DNA of 59,638 nucleotides, from IMG/VR virus record IMGVR_UViG_3300044645_001220, positions 1-59,638 of that record. One strand, given 5' to 3'. The stretch comes from a virus. Position 1 is the first letter of the stretch; each line of letters opens with the position of its first letter. The position numbers were made by a program, and so were the translations under genes. This document shows positions 33,065 to 42,756 of this stretch, piece by piece. The notes below the pieces were generated by a model, which was not told the DNA's origin, made no database searches, and worked only from the letters and a program-made list of their open reading frames with translations.

Positions 33065-33636
33065 GAACAGTCGTCATCCAAAATGCCACCGGCATCTACA
33101 AGTCTATGCTGTATCTCACGGCAGGGCATCACTACGAACTATGCCGTCGTTATGACTACTCTTATCAGGTTTCGCACACGATCAGGACGGACAGGCACCC
33201 AGTATGGGAGAGGGTGTATCTGATTCGCGATGCACTTCGCCAGGGATATGAAAGAATCGTCTGGATTGACGCAGACGCCCTTTGGCTTCACGGCACGCTG
33301 GACACTCAGCAACAAGCCGCATTCGGTATGGTGTGGCATCACAACCCCATCTACGACCACTACAATGCAGGAGTCATGCACATCCTCAATAGGGATGGAC
33401 TGGCATCATTCGTTGACGACTGGGAAAACTCCAGGGACGATGGGCACCAGTGGAAAGAACAGCACTGCCTCAATCTCATGCTCAAGGACAGGCCGTTCAT
33501 GGCCGAGAGGCTTGGCTACGAATGGAACAGCCTTGACCATGACCCGGAACACCGATCTGATTCACCACGAATTGTCGCGTGGCATGGCAGGCCAGAGCTA
33601 GCCTGCGAAGGAATAATCAAGTGGCTTGCTAGATAG
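33061..33636 (+). CDS. GT-A glycosyltransferase (DADA motif)
   Basis: 191 residues from the ATGA overlap. YERIVWIDADALWL contains the DxD site, followed by NAGVMHILNRDG and DHDPEHR, similar to GMA12/GT34-like or GT8-like transferases. Last gene of the glycosylation cassette. Confidence 0.78.
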   Translation: MRTVVIQNATGIYKSMLYLTAGHHYELCRRYDYSYQVSHTIRTDRHPVWERVYLIRDALRQGYERIVWIDADALWLHGTLDTQQQAAFGMVWHHNPIYDHYNAGVMHILNRDGLASFVDDWENSRDDGHQWKEQHCLNLMLKDRPFMAERLGYEWNSLDHDPEHRSDSPRIVAWHGRPELACEGIIKWLAR

Positions 33637-33756
33637 CCACCCATTTATACTACTTTTTGCCTCTTTGCGATTTTCATGCACCACCACAGAAAAATCCGAT
33701 ATGATTCACCATTGATCGGGTTCTGGCAGTTGGCGAAGCTGATGGGGTAAATCATC

Positions 33757-34125
33757 ATGGCGAATGAAGTGACGATCGACTTCGGGCTACGTTTCGAGCG
33801 GTCGGGCATCGCCATCCAGATTCCCAACAAGCAATTCCTGATCGACAGCGGATCGACGCTGTATGCTGGAGGATCTCAGAACATCGGGACCACAGCAGAG
33901 GCAGTCGTTCTTTCCGCCCTAACCAACGGCGGGGCAACCTACCTTTTCAATCCAGATACGACGAACAGCGTTCAGATCGGTGTAGACGTTTCCGGGACTT
34001 TCTACCCGCTATTCACTCTGCCACCAGGGGAGATAGCGTTCCTGCCAAGGCTACAGACCCTCGACGTTTACGCGAAGGCCAGTGCCTCGACCGTCAACCT
34101 CACGTTCCTCGTATTCCAACAGTAG
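33757..34125 (+). CDS. Small virion beta protein
   Basis: 122 residues, strand-rich and Gly/Thr-rich, after about 120 bp with no gene. SD is weak (GGGGTAAATCATC). It resembles small decoration or fibre-base beta barrels in composition; not assigned to a family. Confidence 0.6.
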   Translation: MANEVTIDFGLRFERSGIAIQIPNKQFLIDSGSTLYAGGSQNIGTTAEAVVLSALTNGGATYLFNPDTTNSVQIGVDVSGTFYPLFTLPPGEIAFLPRLQTLDVYAKASASTVNLTFLVFQQ

Positions 34126-34132
34126 GTGCATC

Positions 34133-36631
34133 ATGCCAGTGGACGGAACCCCATACGCCACCCAAAACGCAAATCAGCAGGGACAGCAGAAGCGACGGGC
34201 AGCGGCCAACGTGCCAGCACCTCCAGCGCCGGTCCAGCCAGCACCGTACCAGACTCCGACTTACGGCGACGTTCTCAAGGATGCAAGGGCCGGGGTCCAG
34301 GATCCAGGATCGCAGTACGGATTGGACCGCATGACAGGCCAGCCGTTCTCCGTTGGAAGGATGCAGCAACAGGGAATCCAAGACGCCAATCAGATCGTCG
34401 ATCGATCTATCTATCGACGGGCAATGACCGATCCTCGATCGCTGTACCCAGACAATCGCACCGGGATTGCACCGATCAACCTGATGGCAGAAAACGATCG
34501 AAGACTGGATCTTGATGCAGCGCGTCAAGCAATGGCCGAATCTGGAGCAGCAAGGCGGGAGCGTCTAACTGCCGACGCAATACGGCAGGGAGAAGAAATC
34601 GGAAACTACAACCAGATCCTTCGCGGCAACATGGCGCTTGACAGAGCGTACTACATGAACAAGTACGGAACTCCAAGATCGCCAGGACAGATGAACGCAT
34701 GGGCAGAACGGGCAGACGCTCGACAGAGAATGCTAGATCGCAAGGCCGCTTTCGAGCGAGCTAAGTATGGCAGGATCGCCCTTGACCGTTACGGAATCCT
34801 CCCGGACATGGCGACGGCAAACCTCTACGCCATGACGAACCAGCCCGTCGAAACCATGACGGCAATGGGGGCACTGAACGCAGCCGAAGCAGCTTCAGAA
34901 CAGGCCAAGGCCCAGATGGAATACCAGAAGGGACTCTTTGAACAGCAGGCCAGGCAGGCCGATATGGAGTCTTTGAAGACGATCATCACCACCCCAGGTA
35001 TTGATCAAGGGACACGGAGGAGAGCAGAAAAAAGGCTGTTTGAACTTTCGTCAGGATTGACGGGGCAGGGAGCTACGCAAGCTGGACCCCCAGGACAAGC
35101 AGGCCCATCGGAAGCGGTCAAGGCCCTGACTCCGATGCAAGCAGCCAACATGAATCCACAGGAACGTCAGGACGTAATCGATACTGCCAGATACGACGAA
35201 GGACTCAAGCAATACTTTCCCGACATGAAAGACCCTCAATCCATTGCCTGGACAATGGGAGAGAAACTTAGGTACGGGGTCGTTCCGCCTGAAGATGTTC
35301 TTCAGAAGCTATCCAATTACGTTTCTGCGATGGGTGCAGTGGACACGACGTTTAGGGCTGGAAGCCAGCGAAAACTTCTTACGCTTTTTGGATTGACTGG
35401 AGGCGACTGGAGGGTTTACGACGACATCATCAACGCACCTCCTGGAAAGAAGCGAGAAGCAGCAATACGAACTCTGAGAGACGTTTACGGATCTGGTTCC
35501 GTTGCATTGCTACCACAGGAAGACCAGCAAATTCTTGCGGGAATCCAGGCACCACCAGCGGCACCGCCTCAAGCGTCACCGGCAACCCCTGCGCCTGCCG
35601 CTCCACCACGGCCTGCATCGCCACAGGCACCAACGGCACCACAAGCAACCGCACCACCGGCGGCACCACAGCGACCGATGACGCCAGACGAAGACGCTGA
35701 AGCACGAATGGCCGATCAGCAGCAACAGGGCGAAGTCGATGATATTGAGCCTGGAGTTCGGACTGCACCAAAGACTCCGCTTCAGCAAGCAAGGGAAGCA
35801 ACTCAAGCCAGTCTCCCGCAGCGACCGGCAGAACCACAGCGACAGCCCCAGCCAAACGTCGCAGTTCCATTTTTCGCTGGACCTTCTATGATGCCACCGC
35901 AAGGGCCTGCCCCTCCGTCAGTTGTTCAGCAAGTGCGTGAGGCTATCGGATTGTCTGGGCCTCCGGCAAATGTTCCAGTCAGAGCGCCGGACAGATATGC
36001 GACAAACTCGCCGGAGCTTTCGCCGATGAACATCACTTCTCCGCAGGTGAACGCTCCTGAAGCTGGGCTTCCTCCTGCCCCTCAGAGGACAGTATCGCCT
36101 GACTTTGGCGTTCCACCTGGGCCAGTCCGAACCGTCGGATCGGTAGCGGCACCAAGCGAAGGCGCTCCACCAAATCCCGCCATTCCCGTCGCATCTCCGC
36201 AGGCTGGTATTGCCCCCGTTCCTCAATCGGCAACCCCGCAAGCATTCGCAAATCTTTCACCAGAAAACATGCTGATGCTACAACAGGCCGTCGAACGACA
36301 GCTTGCAGCACAGCGGCAACTAGAGGCAATGAGGCTTCGGGAAATGCTGAAGTCTATGACGCCGGAGCAGGCCGCAAGGCAGATGGAATACATGCCAAGA
36401 GGCATGGCAATGCCAGGACAGGTTCCAATGGCACCAGAACAGTTCAACGCACCGATTACCCCGACTCCATCGCCGACGATGCTTCAGAATCTTCTGAGAG
36501 CAGAACAACCGTGGATCAGCACCGAGCCTATGACCAGAACGATTCCACGAGCAATGGGACGAGCATACGGAAATCTGCAACAAGGCATGAGAAGCCTGGA
36601 CGAGAGAATCAACAGATTCCTTATGCCTTGA
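34133..36631 (+). CDS. Large Pro/Gln/Ala-rich virion protein
   Basis: 832 residues from ATG 34133. Residues about 60-330 are helical and charged; 470-790 is a Pro/Ala/Gln low-complexity region. It likely is an internal virion or ejection protein paired with the larger gene that follows. Tape-measure function is an alternative, but no membrane segment is evident. Confidence 0.6.
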   Translation: MPVDGTPYATQNANQQGQQKRRAAANVPAPPAPVQPAPYQTPTYGDVLKDARAGVQDPGSQYGLDRMTGQPFSVGRMQQQGIQDANQIVDRSIYRRAMTDPRSLYPDNRTGIAPINLMAENDRRLDLDAARQAMAESGAARRERLTADAIRQGEEIGNYNQILRGNMALDRAYYMNKYGTPRSPGQMNAWAERADARQRMLDRKAAFERAKYGRIALDRYGILPDMATANLYAMTNQPVETMTAMGALNAAEAASEQAKAQMEYQKGLFEQQARQADMESLKTIITTPGIDQGTRRRAEKRLFELSSGLTGQGATQAGPPGQAGPSEAVKALTPMQAANMNPQERQDVIDTARYDEGLKQYFPDMKDPQSIAWTMGEKLRYGVVPPEDVLQKLSNYVSAMGAVDTTFRAGSQRKLLTLFGLTGGDWRVYDDIINAPPGKKREAAIRTLRDVYGSGSVALLPQEDQQILAGIQAPPAAPPQASPATPAPAAPPRPASPQAPTAPQATAPPAAPQRPMTPDEDAEARMADQQQQGEVDDIEPGVRTAPKTPLQQAREATQASLPQRPAEPQRQPQPNVAVPFFAGPSMMPPQGPAPPSVVQQVREAIGLSGPPANVPVRAPDRYATNSPELSPMNITSPQVNAPEAGLPPAPQRTVSPDFGVPPGPVRTVGSVAAPSEGAPPNPAIPVASPQAGIAPVPQSATPQAFANLSPENMLMLQQAVERQLAAQRQLEAMRLREMLKSMTPEQAARQMEYMPRGMAMPGQVPMAPEQFNAPITPTPSPTMLQNLLRAEQPWISTEPMTRTIPRAMGRAYGNLQQGMRSLDERINRFLMP

Positions 36632-36675
36632 TATTCCATCATCTGATGCGATCAAAACTCAACGGAGTTTCGTAA

Positions 36676-39600
36676 ATGTCCACCGGACTCCCTATGTTTG
36701 GCAATCAGATTCGCCAGCCTCGATCGCCATTTGCACCGGCGCAACCGATTCAGTCGCCGTTCCAAATTCCCGCATTTCAGAACCCAGCACCAGGAATCCC
36801 TCGGCCACAAGAGCCTCAGCTTCCTGAGTACGAGTTCACGGAGCAGCCGAAGGAAGAACAGCAGAGCATCATCCGAAGCATCGCCGACACTGGGATCAGT
36901 GGACTCCAGAAGGGGGCCAATCTTCTCAGCACGCCGGGGGACGTAATTCGGAACCTGATTGCCGGGAAGCCTCTCGGAGAATCGTTCGCCCCGCTTCTCA
37001 GCCCAACCTCCTCAGAGAACAGAACGACAGGACGGGACATTCTCAGGCAGCAGGGACTCATTGGCGACGAAGACACATGGGGCAACTTTCTTGCGGGTGT
37101 CGCCACCGAGATCGTCACCGATCCCCTGACTCTCCTGACAGGCGGTCTATCGAAGGGCGGTCAGCTTGCGGCCAGGGCCAAGGCTCTCGATACGGCGAAG
37201 TTCGCCGCCGCGAAGAAGCTGAACAAGGAAGTCGGTCGCGTCGGGCCACGACAAGCAAGAGCGATTACCACTCTCCGGGAGTTGATTGACGAAGCACCCA
37301 AAGAGCAGGCCGATACATTGCGAGCCATGCTTTCTAGGTACTCGCAAAAGCGGCAGGAAAAGATCCTCAATCAGACGCTTGGGGGGCCGCTTGCGTTCGC
37401 ACTTCCGGGAATGATGCCGATCGTTCCTGGACTCGGAAAGGCTGGAGAAGCATACACCGAGGGCGTGGACTCCCTGATGCGAGGGATTCAGTTTGGCAAG
37501 CCTCTGAAAGCTCTCGGAATCGACATCGCACCAGTCAACGATTTCCTCAATTTGTTCAGCAAGCGATCCAACGAAACTCGCTCCCCAACCGCCAGGGCCT
37601 ACGCACGCCAAGCATTCGAGGACCAGCAGGCCGGTCGATACGGCGCGAAGATGGAAGCCTATGACGTTATGGACGAACTCAAGGGAACTGAGTTTGTGAC
37701 AGAGGCAGGGCAGGAGAAACTTCGGGAATTGCTGACGGCAAAGACTGAGATCGGACTAACACCTCTCGACTTCCAGAATGCCGCAGCACCTCTAATGCGA
37801 GCAGGGTTTGTCAGGAATCAAGCAACTGACATCCAAAAGCTATTCACTGATCCAAAATTCCTTGCGACTCAAGACCAAGAAGTCGTAGATGCAGTGAACA
37901 ATCTGATTACGAACTTCGGCGTAAATAGCCCTAGTCAAGTGAATAGGCTCCAGGGACTCATGGAACTGAAGAGTCCTCTTGAGAGACAGCCGCAAAAAAT
38001 CCAGGAAGCCCTTGGCGTCCTGAAGGGGGCAGGGCAACGAATGCTCGATACTGCTCGGCACTACGGCATCCCAATGACTTACCTGAACGATATGTACGCC
38101 GACTACTTCGCTCGGCAAAAGGCCGGAGGGAAGGTCAAGGGAGCCACCCAGACGACAGCATTCGCAGCCAATGACTTTGGACAGAAGGCTCGACTTGACT
38201 TCTTCCGAGACATTCCGGGAGCAGAAAAGACACTCAACGAAGTTCTTTCGGACGAAGACATCTGGCAGCTTATCGACTCAAGTGCCGATTCGGACACGAT
38301 TGCCGAAGCGCTAAGGGCAAAGTTCGGGAACATTGTCCCAGATAGATACACGACCCTTGAGGAACGAAGGCGAATCGAGGCGATCAATAAAGAGATTGAC
38401 ATCAAGAATGCGAAAATCTCCAAGCAGAATCAGGAGCGAGTAGCGAAAGGCCAGGAGCCAAAGCCGCTGATACCCCGCAAAACACCAAAAACGAAAGACA
38501 GATTCAAGGCTCTTGGAAAGTTCATGGAGAACCAAGCGAGCGAAGACCTTGCTAATGGGATCTTCACCAACAGTCCGTTTGCAGACTTCATCGTTCGACG
38601 ATCGGTCGCGTCCGACTACGAGAAGCAACTTGAGAATGCCGTGAAACTTCTCGCAGAACCGGGGGTCATCCAGAACACATACGTTCGCGGGCAGAACCAG
38701 CCATTACTGAAGATGATTGCCAAGCTACGCCTGAAGCCAGGGCAGCTAGTGACGGATGAAGCTGGCGATCTCCTGCCGCTTGAGGACATGGATGGATTCC
38801 TTCCGAGAATCGCTGAGGAGCTTGAAAGACGAGGCATTGCACAGGCATCCGATATTGACCCAAAGGGAATGTTTGTCCGCAACGACATCGCTGAAGACAT
38901 CCTGCGATTCATCAAGCCGTTTACCGCCCCAGAGTCTACGACTCGCTGGTACGAGCTATACGATTCAGCAATGAACTTTCACAAGGCAATGCTCACCGGC
39001 GTTCGTCCAGCGTTCCACGTTCGCAACCTGATGAGTGCTACACTCAAGAATGCCCTGCGAAACATGATCGACGTTCAGTCGCTCAAAGACACATGGGATC
39101 TCATGCGAGGCAAGACGGTTCGGAATGCTAGCAAGATTCCCAAGGTGCGTGAATACTGGACTGAGATGGGCAACAGCCTTGACCAGCTTGACGACCAGAA
39201 AGCGACCGAAGTTCTCGGACGAATGCTGGCGGCATCTGGCCAGGGACCAAGGCTCGGAGGCGAACTGGCCAACAAGATCGGTGCAACCGTTGACCCAGAT
39301 CCGGGAAGCATTTCGGAAATACTTGGGGGCGTAACAGGCAGAGGAAACAAAGTCCTATCTTTCCGTGAGTTCGCTCGCAAAGTCGCCGGTATGTCTGACG
39401 ACAGTTCATGGAAGGTGAGGGACTGGATCAATGTTGACAAGCTAGCACCGATCACTTCCGGGAAATACTTGGGAGGTGCGATCGAGGCGTTCGCTAGAAC
39501 CAGCCCGATGATCTACCTGATGCGACAGGGCTACGATCCAGTTGTCGCGGCCAGGAGAGTCGCGGAGGCTCAGGTTGACTACGGTTCCAGGAACTACACG

Positions 39601-40479
39601 AAGCTCGAACTTCAGCGAATGACGAGGCTCTTTCCGTTCTACAAGTTCACCAGAGGGACCATTCCTGAAGAACTGCGGTATCTCGCCCAGAACCCCGGAG
39701 GGCTTGAATCTCAACTCATTCGGCAGTCTGGGAGAACTTCCGAGAACGATGAACTGACGCCCGATTACGTCGCCGAATCGGTGAGTATCCCAACGACCGG
39801 GACGCCACTGGATTACGGCAAGCCAGCGGGAACAGACAGGTACGTCACTGGGTTTGGGTTTGCGTTTGAAGATCCCTTCGCGTTCCTCAGCGGCGGCGGT
39901 CGCGGTGCGATCGGAGAGACTATCAGCCGAATGAACCCGCTTGTGAAGGGTGCAATCGAGTGGGGGTCGGGAGAGTCGTTCTTCCAGAGGACGCCTACCG
40001 GGGGCCGGGAGCTTGCAGACCAAGACCCAAACATCGGGCGACTGATGGCCAACCTGACAGGACTGGAAAAGCCAGTGCGATTCGCCTACCAAGAACCGAT
40101 CGAGTTCCTTGCGGCAAACAGCCCTATCAGCCCATTCCTAACGATTGCACGCCAACTGACCGATACCAGAAAGAACAGCCTTGCCAAAGCAGCAAACCTC
40201 CTGACGGGTATCAAAGTCACCGACGTAAGCCCAGCCGTCAAGGATCAACTGCTACGAGGATTCGTCGAACAGCAGATGGTCAAGAGAGGGGCCAAGCAGT
40301 TCCTTCGGACGTACTATCCAAAGGAAGAACTGGCGACACTTTCACCTGACGAACAGATGGAAATATTGCAACTTCAGAGCATTGCGAATATGCTTGCCGA
40401 GGAAACAAAGAAGCGCAAGGCGCTCAAGGAACAGGAAAAGCAACGTGCCAACCTGATGAAGTCTCAATCTATGGAGTGA
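36676..40479 (+). CDS. Very large virion protein with LPD38-like region
   Basis: 1267 residues, the longest gene. The N-terminus is Pro-rich, then mostly helical. Around residues 960-1010 it reads YGSRNYTKLELQRMTRLF and PFYKFTRGTIP, which I associate with the LPD38 domain of large phage internal or polyvalent proteins. The C-terminus is a charged helix (ETKKRKALKEQEKQ). It is probably an ejected internal protein or tape-measure equivalent. Domain naming is from memory. Confidence 0.65.
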   Translation: MSTGLPMFGNQIRQPRSPFAPAQPIQSPFQIPAFQNPAPGIPRPQEPQLPEYEFTEQPKEEQQSIIRSIADTGISGLQKGANLLSTPGDVIRNLIAGKPLGESFAPLLSPTSSENRTTGRDILRQQGLIGDEDTWGNFLAGVATEIVTDPLTLLTGGLSKGGQLAARAKALDTAKFAAAKKLNKEVGRVGPRQARAITTLRELIDEAPKEQADTLRAMLSRYSQKRQEKILNQTLGGPLAFALPGMMPIVPGLGKAGEAYTEGVDSLMRGIQFGKPLKALGIDIAPVNDFLNLFSKRSNETRSPTARAYARQAFEDQQAGRYGAKMEAYDVMDELKGTEFVTEAGQEKLRELLTAKTEIGLTPLDFQNAAAPLMRAGFVRNQATDIQKLFTDPKFLATQDQEVVDAVNNLITNFGVNSPSQVNRLQGLMELKSPLERQPQKIQEALGVLKGAGQRMLDTARHYGIPMTYLNDMYADYFARQKAGGKVKGATQTTAFAANDFGQKARLDFFRDIPGAEKTLNEVLSDEDIWQLIDSSADSDTIAEALRAKFGNIVPDRYTTLEERRRIEAINKEIDIKNAKISKQNQERVAKGQEPKPLIPRKTPKTKDRFKALGKFMENQASEDLANGIFTNSPFADFIVRRSVASDYEKQLENAVKLLAEPGVIQNTYVRGQNQPLLKMIAKLRLKPGQLVTDEAGDLLPLEDMDGFLPRIAEELERRGIAQASDIDPKGMFVRNDIAEDILRFIKPFTAPESTTRWYELYDSAMNFHKAMLTGVRPAFHVRNLMSATLKNALRNMIDVQSLKDTWDLMRGKTVRNASKIPKVREYWTEMGNSLDQLDDQKATEVLGRMLAASGQGPRLGGELANKIGATVDPDPGSISEILGGVTGRGNKVLSFREFARKVAGMSDDSSWKVRDWINVDKLAPITSGKYLGGAIEAFARTSPMIYLMRQGYDPVVAARRVAEAQVDYGSRNYTKLELQRMTRLFPFYKFTRGTIPEELRYLAQNPGGLESQLIRQSGRTSENDELTPDYVAESVSIPTTGTPLDYGKPAGTDRYVTGFGFAFEDPFAFLSGGGRGAIGETISRMNPLVKGAIEWGSGESFFQRTPTGGRELADQDPNIGRLMANLTGLEKPVRFAYQEPIEFLAANSPISPFLTIARQLTDTRKNSLAKAANLLTGIKVTDVSPAVKDQLLRGFVEQQMVKRGAKQFLRTYYPKEELATLSPDEQMEILQLQSIANMLAEETKKRKALKEQEKQRANLMKSQSME

Positions 40480-40483
40480 CGAA

Positions 40484-40792
40484 ATGTCGGACTCGAACAA
40501 CGAAGAACTGATGGGATCGAAGACACTGGAGCGACGGCAGAGGATGTTTGGCAATAGGCCAATGCTGCGGCACTTCATTCGCGGCCAAATCCGAAACAAC
40601 CCCAAGCTGACGCCAGAGCAGAAGAATCAGCTACAGCAGGCCCTTCGGGATGGCGATGTCATTGATTCTGCCCTCCTAGAAATTGCCGCAAGGCCCCAGG
40701 CCCCGGCAGACGGAATCAGGTTTCTCGATTGGCTGCTTGACAACGCCGACGAGATTATCGCTATCATCATCAAGATCATCTCTCTCCTGTAA
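40484..40792 (+). CDS. Hypothetical protein with hydrophobic C-terminal tail
   Basis: 102 residues. Basic helical body and a terminal ADEIIAIIIKIISLL segment that could insert into a membrane or bind amphipathically. Located just before a secreted protein and a peptidase, so a lysis role is possible. Not recognised. Confidence 0.6.
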   Translation: MSDSNNEELMGSKTLERRQRMFGNRPMLRHFIRGQIRNNPKLTPEQKNQLQQALRDGDVIDSALLEIAARPQAPADGIRFLDWLLDNADEIIAIIIKIISLL

Positions 40793-40809
40793 GGATTCAC
40801 GAAACTACG

Positions 40810-41607
40810 ATGAACGCCATCGCCCTTTTGACTACTGCGGTTTTCGCGATCGTCTTTCAAGACCCTGCCCAACTTTCTATCGTGGCTAGGCCGACGAAGG
40901 TGGTTGAGATCAAGTCAGAGTCTCAGCCTGAGATTTACGGGAAGACCGTCGTGGCCGAAGGGCTTACGGGTGCATCAGTTGTGTCGGCGGCGAAAGTCGT
41001 CGTCGAACACAACATGAAGTTCGTGGACGTTACAGCGAGAAAGTCGATCCAAGAGTCCGGGACTCTTGACCAAATCTCTCTGGCCCCTGGCGTGGTGGTT
41101 TACATTCTCACCGGAACCCCAGGGGATTACTTGATTGAGGCGGTCGCGTTTGACCCAGAACTGGGGATCAAGCGGCAGCAGATCGTCGTAAAGATCGAGG
41201 GCACTCAGCCCGTTCCGCCCGGACCTGGACCGGGGCCTGGACCAGAGCCGACGCCCGACCCAGCGCCCAACGTGCTGAACGACTACAACGTCGGCTTGGT
41301 CGCTTTTCAAAACGCTCCCAAAGACCCCGCTTTGGCCTTGAAGATTGCCGGATTCTACAAGGATGGTGCCGACAGGCTTTTCGGCCAGAGCGGGATTTCT
41401 GATATTCAGACGGTTATTCGTGACATCGACCGAAAGTTCCAGGACAAGCAATGCACTGACCAAGAATCGTGCAGGCAATGGAATATCTGGAAGAACGAAG
41501 TCACCAAGGCTCTTGCTCTTGAGCAGCAAAGGCGGAAGTTCTTTACGCGAGACAACTGGTTCTTCGCACTCAACGAGATTGCATCGGCACTGGAGCAAGT
41601 CAAATGA
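40810..41607 (+). CDS. Secreted protein with Pro-Gly linker
   Basis: 265 residues. Signal-peptide-like start (MNAIALLTTAVFAIVFQ), a beta domain (about 20-135), a PG-repeat linker (about 136-155) and a helical C-terminal domain with one Cys pair (CTDQESC). Two-domain exported architecture. It overlaps the papain-like peptidase gene by 4 bp, suggesting they act together at the cell envelope. The leader GGATTCACGAAACT resembles that at 21302. Confidence 0.65.
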   Translation: MNAIALLTTAVFAIVFQDPAQLSIVARPTKVVEIKSESQPEIYGKTVVAEGLTGASVVSAAKVVVEHNMKFVDVTARKSIQESGTLDQISLAPGVVVYILTGTPGDYLIEAVAFDPELGIKRQQIVVKIEGTQPVPPGPGPGPGPEPTPDPAPNVLNDYNVGLVAFQNAPKDPALALKIAGFYKDGADRLFGQSGISDIQTVIRDIDRKFQDKQCTDQESCRQWNIWKNEVTKALALEQQRRKFFTRDNWFFALNEIASALEQVK

Positions 41608-42374
41608 CGCTGGAACGAGGAACACTCGGATACGCCTGGGAGTTTGAACGCAAGGCCATGCTCGACAATCGGGGGGAGGAACCCCTGGAGCTTATGGCAA
41701 AGTTCAAGGATGTGCTTCCTAAGTTGGCAATCGACTCCGATCCGACTGGCGTGTACGACGTTCGCGACCAAGGAAGGCAAGGCTCCTGCCAGGGTCAAGC
41801 TCTTGCAGGGATCTTCGGCGCCTGCTTCTGGCTGCACACTGGACGCAAGATCAAGTTCAGTGCGGCGGCAGGGTACTACCTGTCGCAGAAGCGAGACGGG
41901 ATCGTTGGGGACCGAGGCTCCACCCTGAGCGGGGGCCAATGGGTTGCTACTCAGCATGGGATGTGCATCGAGGACGATTGGCCGTACCCGCAACAGTACA
42001 ACAACCGGGAGCCTCAGAACGCCAACTACGCATACAAGCTGGCCGTCACGAAGCCGTTTTCCAGAACCCAGGATTTGCTAGCCTGGATCGACCTGGGCTT
42101 GCCGGTTCAGATCGGGGTCATGTGGGGAGACTCATGTGATCGGGAAATCGTCAATAACTGGCAACCAGCAGGCGGTGGTCACTCGACGTTCTTCTGGTTC
42201 CGAAGCAAGAGCGGCAACGTCAGGAACATCAATTCCTGGGGCAAGCGATGGAACGGCGATGGCGTCCACGAATGGACCGAGGCGTCGATCGATCGAGCCA
42301 TCAAACACCGATACTCGACCTTCATCGGGTATGGTCCCGCCGAAATGATTCACCCAACTCCCGAACCAATCTGA
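41604..42374 (+). CDS. Papain-like cysteine peptidase (C1 fold)
   Basis: 256 residues. Catalytic elements are visible in order: oxyanion Gln56 in VRDQGRQGSCQ, nucleophile Cys62, His193 in GGGHSTFFW, and Asn210 in INSWGKRW. No signal peptide or propeptide is obvious. It could cleave virion proteins or act in lysis with the secreted neighbour; cell-wall cleavage is less expected for this fold. Confidence 0.85.
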   Translation: MTLERGTLGYAWEFERKAMLDNRGEEPLELMAKFKDVLPKLAIDSDPTGVYDVRDQGRQGSCQGQALAGIFGACFWLHTGRKIKFSAAAGYYLSQKRDGIVGDRGSTLSGGQWVATQHGMCIEDDWPYPQQYNNREPQNANYAYKLAVTKPFSRTQDLLAWIDLGLPVQIGVMWGDSCDREIVNNWQPAGGGHSTFFWFRSKSGNVRNINSWGKRWNGDGVHEWTEASIDRAIKHRYSTFIGYGPAEMIHPTPEPI

Positions 42375-42381
42375 GGACAGC

Positions 42382-42678
42382 ATGAGCAAGACGCTTGACG
42401 CCAAGAAGAAAATGCGGTGCGGTGAAGTCAGGAAGTCCACGCGCCCAGGCAAGAAGGTGATGAAGAAGGTTTGTCAGGGCGGTGCCGAGCGATTGATTCA
42501 CGCAGGCGATACGCAGTACGGTCACAACATCAGCCCCGGTGCCAGGAAGAATTTTCGAGCCAGACACAACTGCGCAACAGCTAGCTCCAATACGCCAAGA
42601 GGACTGGCCTGCGAAGCACTCTGGACGGCTGGAGGCTCCAAGAAAACCACTGCCGCCAAGGGGCGAGCGGCAAAATAA
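42382..42678 (+). CDS. Basic conserved phage protein (FRARH motif)
   Basis: 98 residues, about one quarter Lys/Arg. The segment HAGDTQYGHNISPGARK followed by NFRARHNC, and a later Cys, matches a family of short basic phage proteins that I recognise by KxFRARHxC but whose function is unknown. It may bind DNA in the head. Confidence 0.65.
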   Translation: MSKTLDAKKKMRCGEVRKSTRPGKKVMKKVCQGGAERLIHAGDTQYGHNISPGARKNFRARHNCATASSNTPRGLACEALWTAGGSKKTTAAKGRAAK

Positions 42679-42690
42679 TCCGCCTGACCA

Positions 42691-42719
42691 TTGACACAAG
42701 AACGCCCTCCGTGTAATCT
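42691..42719 (+). promoter_or_regulatory. Sigma70-type promoter for the replication module
   Basis: TTGACA (42691-42696), 17-bp spacer, TAATCT (42714-42719), about 38 bp before the ATG at 42757. Confidence 0.8.
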
Positions 42720-42756
42720 ATTGTCATTCGCTGGCAATTCATCACGGAGAAGGGCA

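Noticed and set aside
33690-33710. TATGAT as a -10 box before the 33757 gene
   Set aside because: No acceptable -35 sequence at 16-18 bp; not enough to call a promoter.
36816-40092. Several long leftward frames opposite the 1267-residue gene
   Set aside because: They are produced by codon bias in the rightward gene, with no starts, spacing or motifs of real genes.
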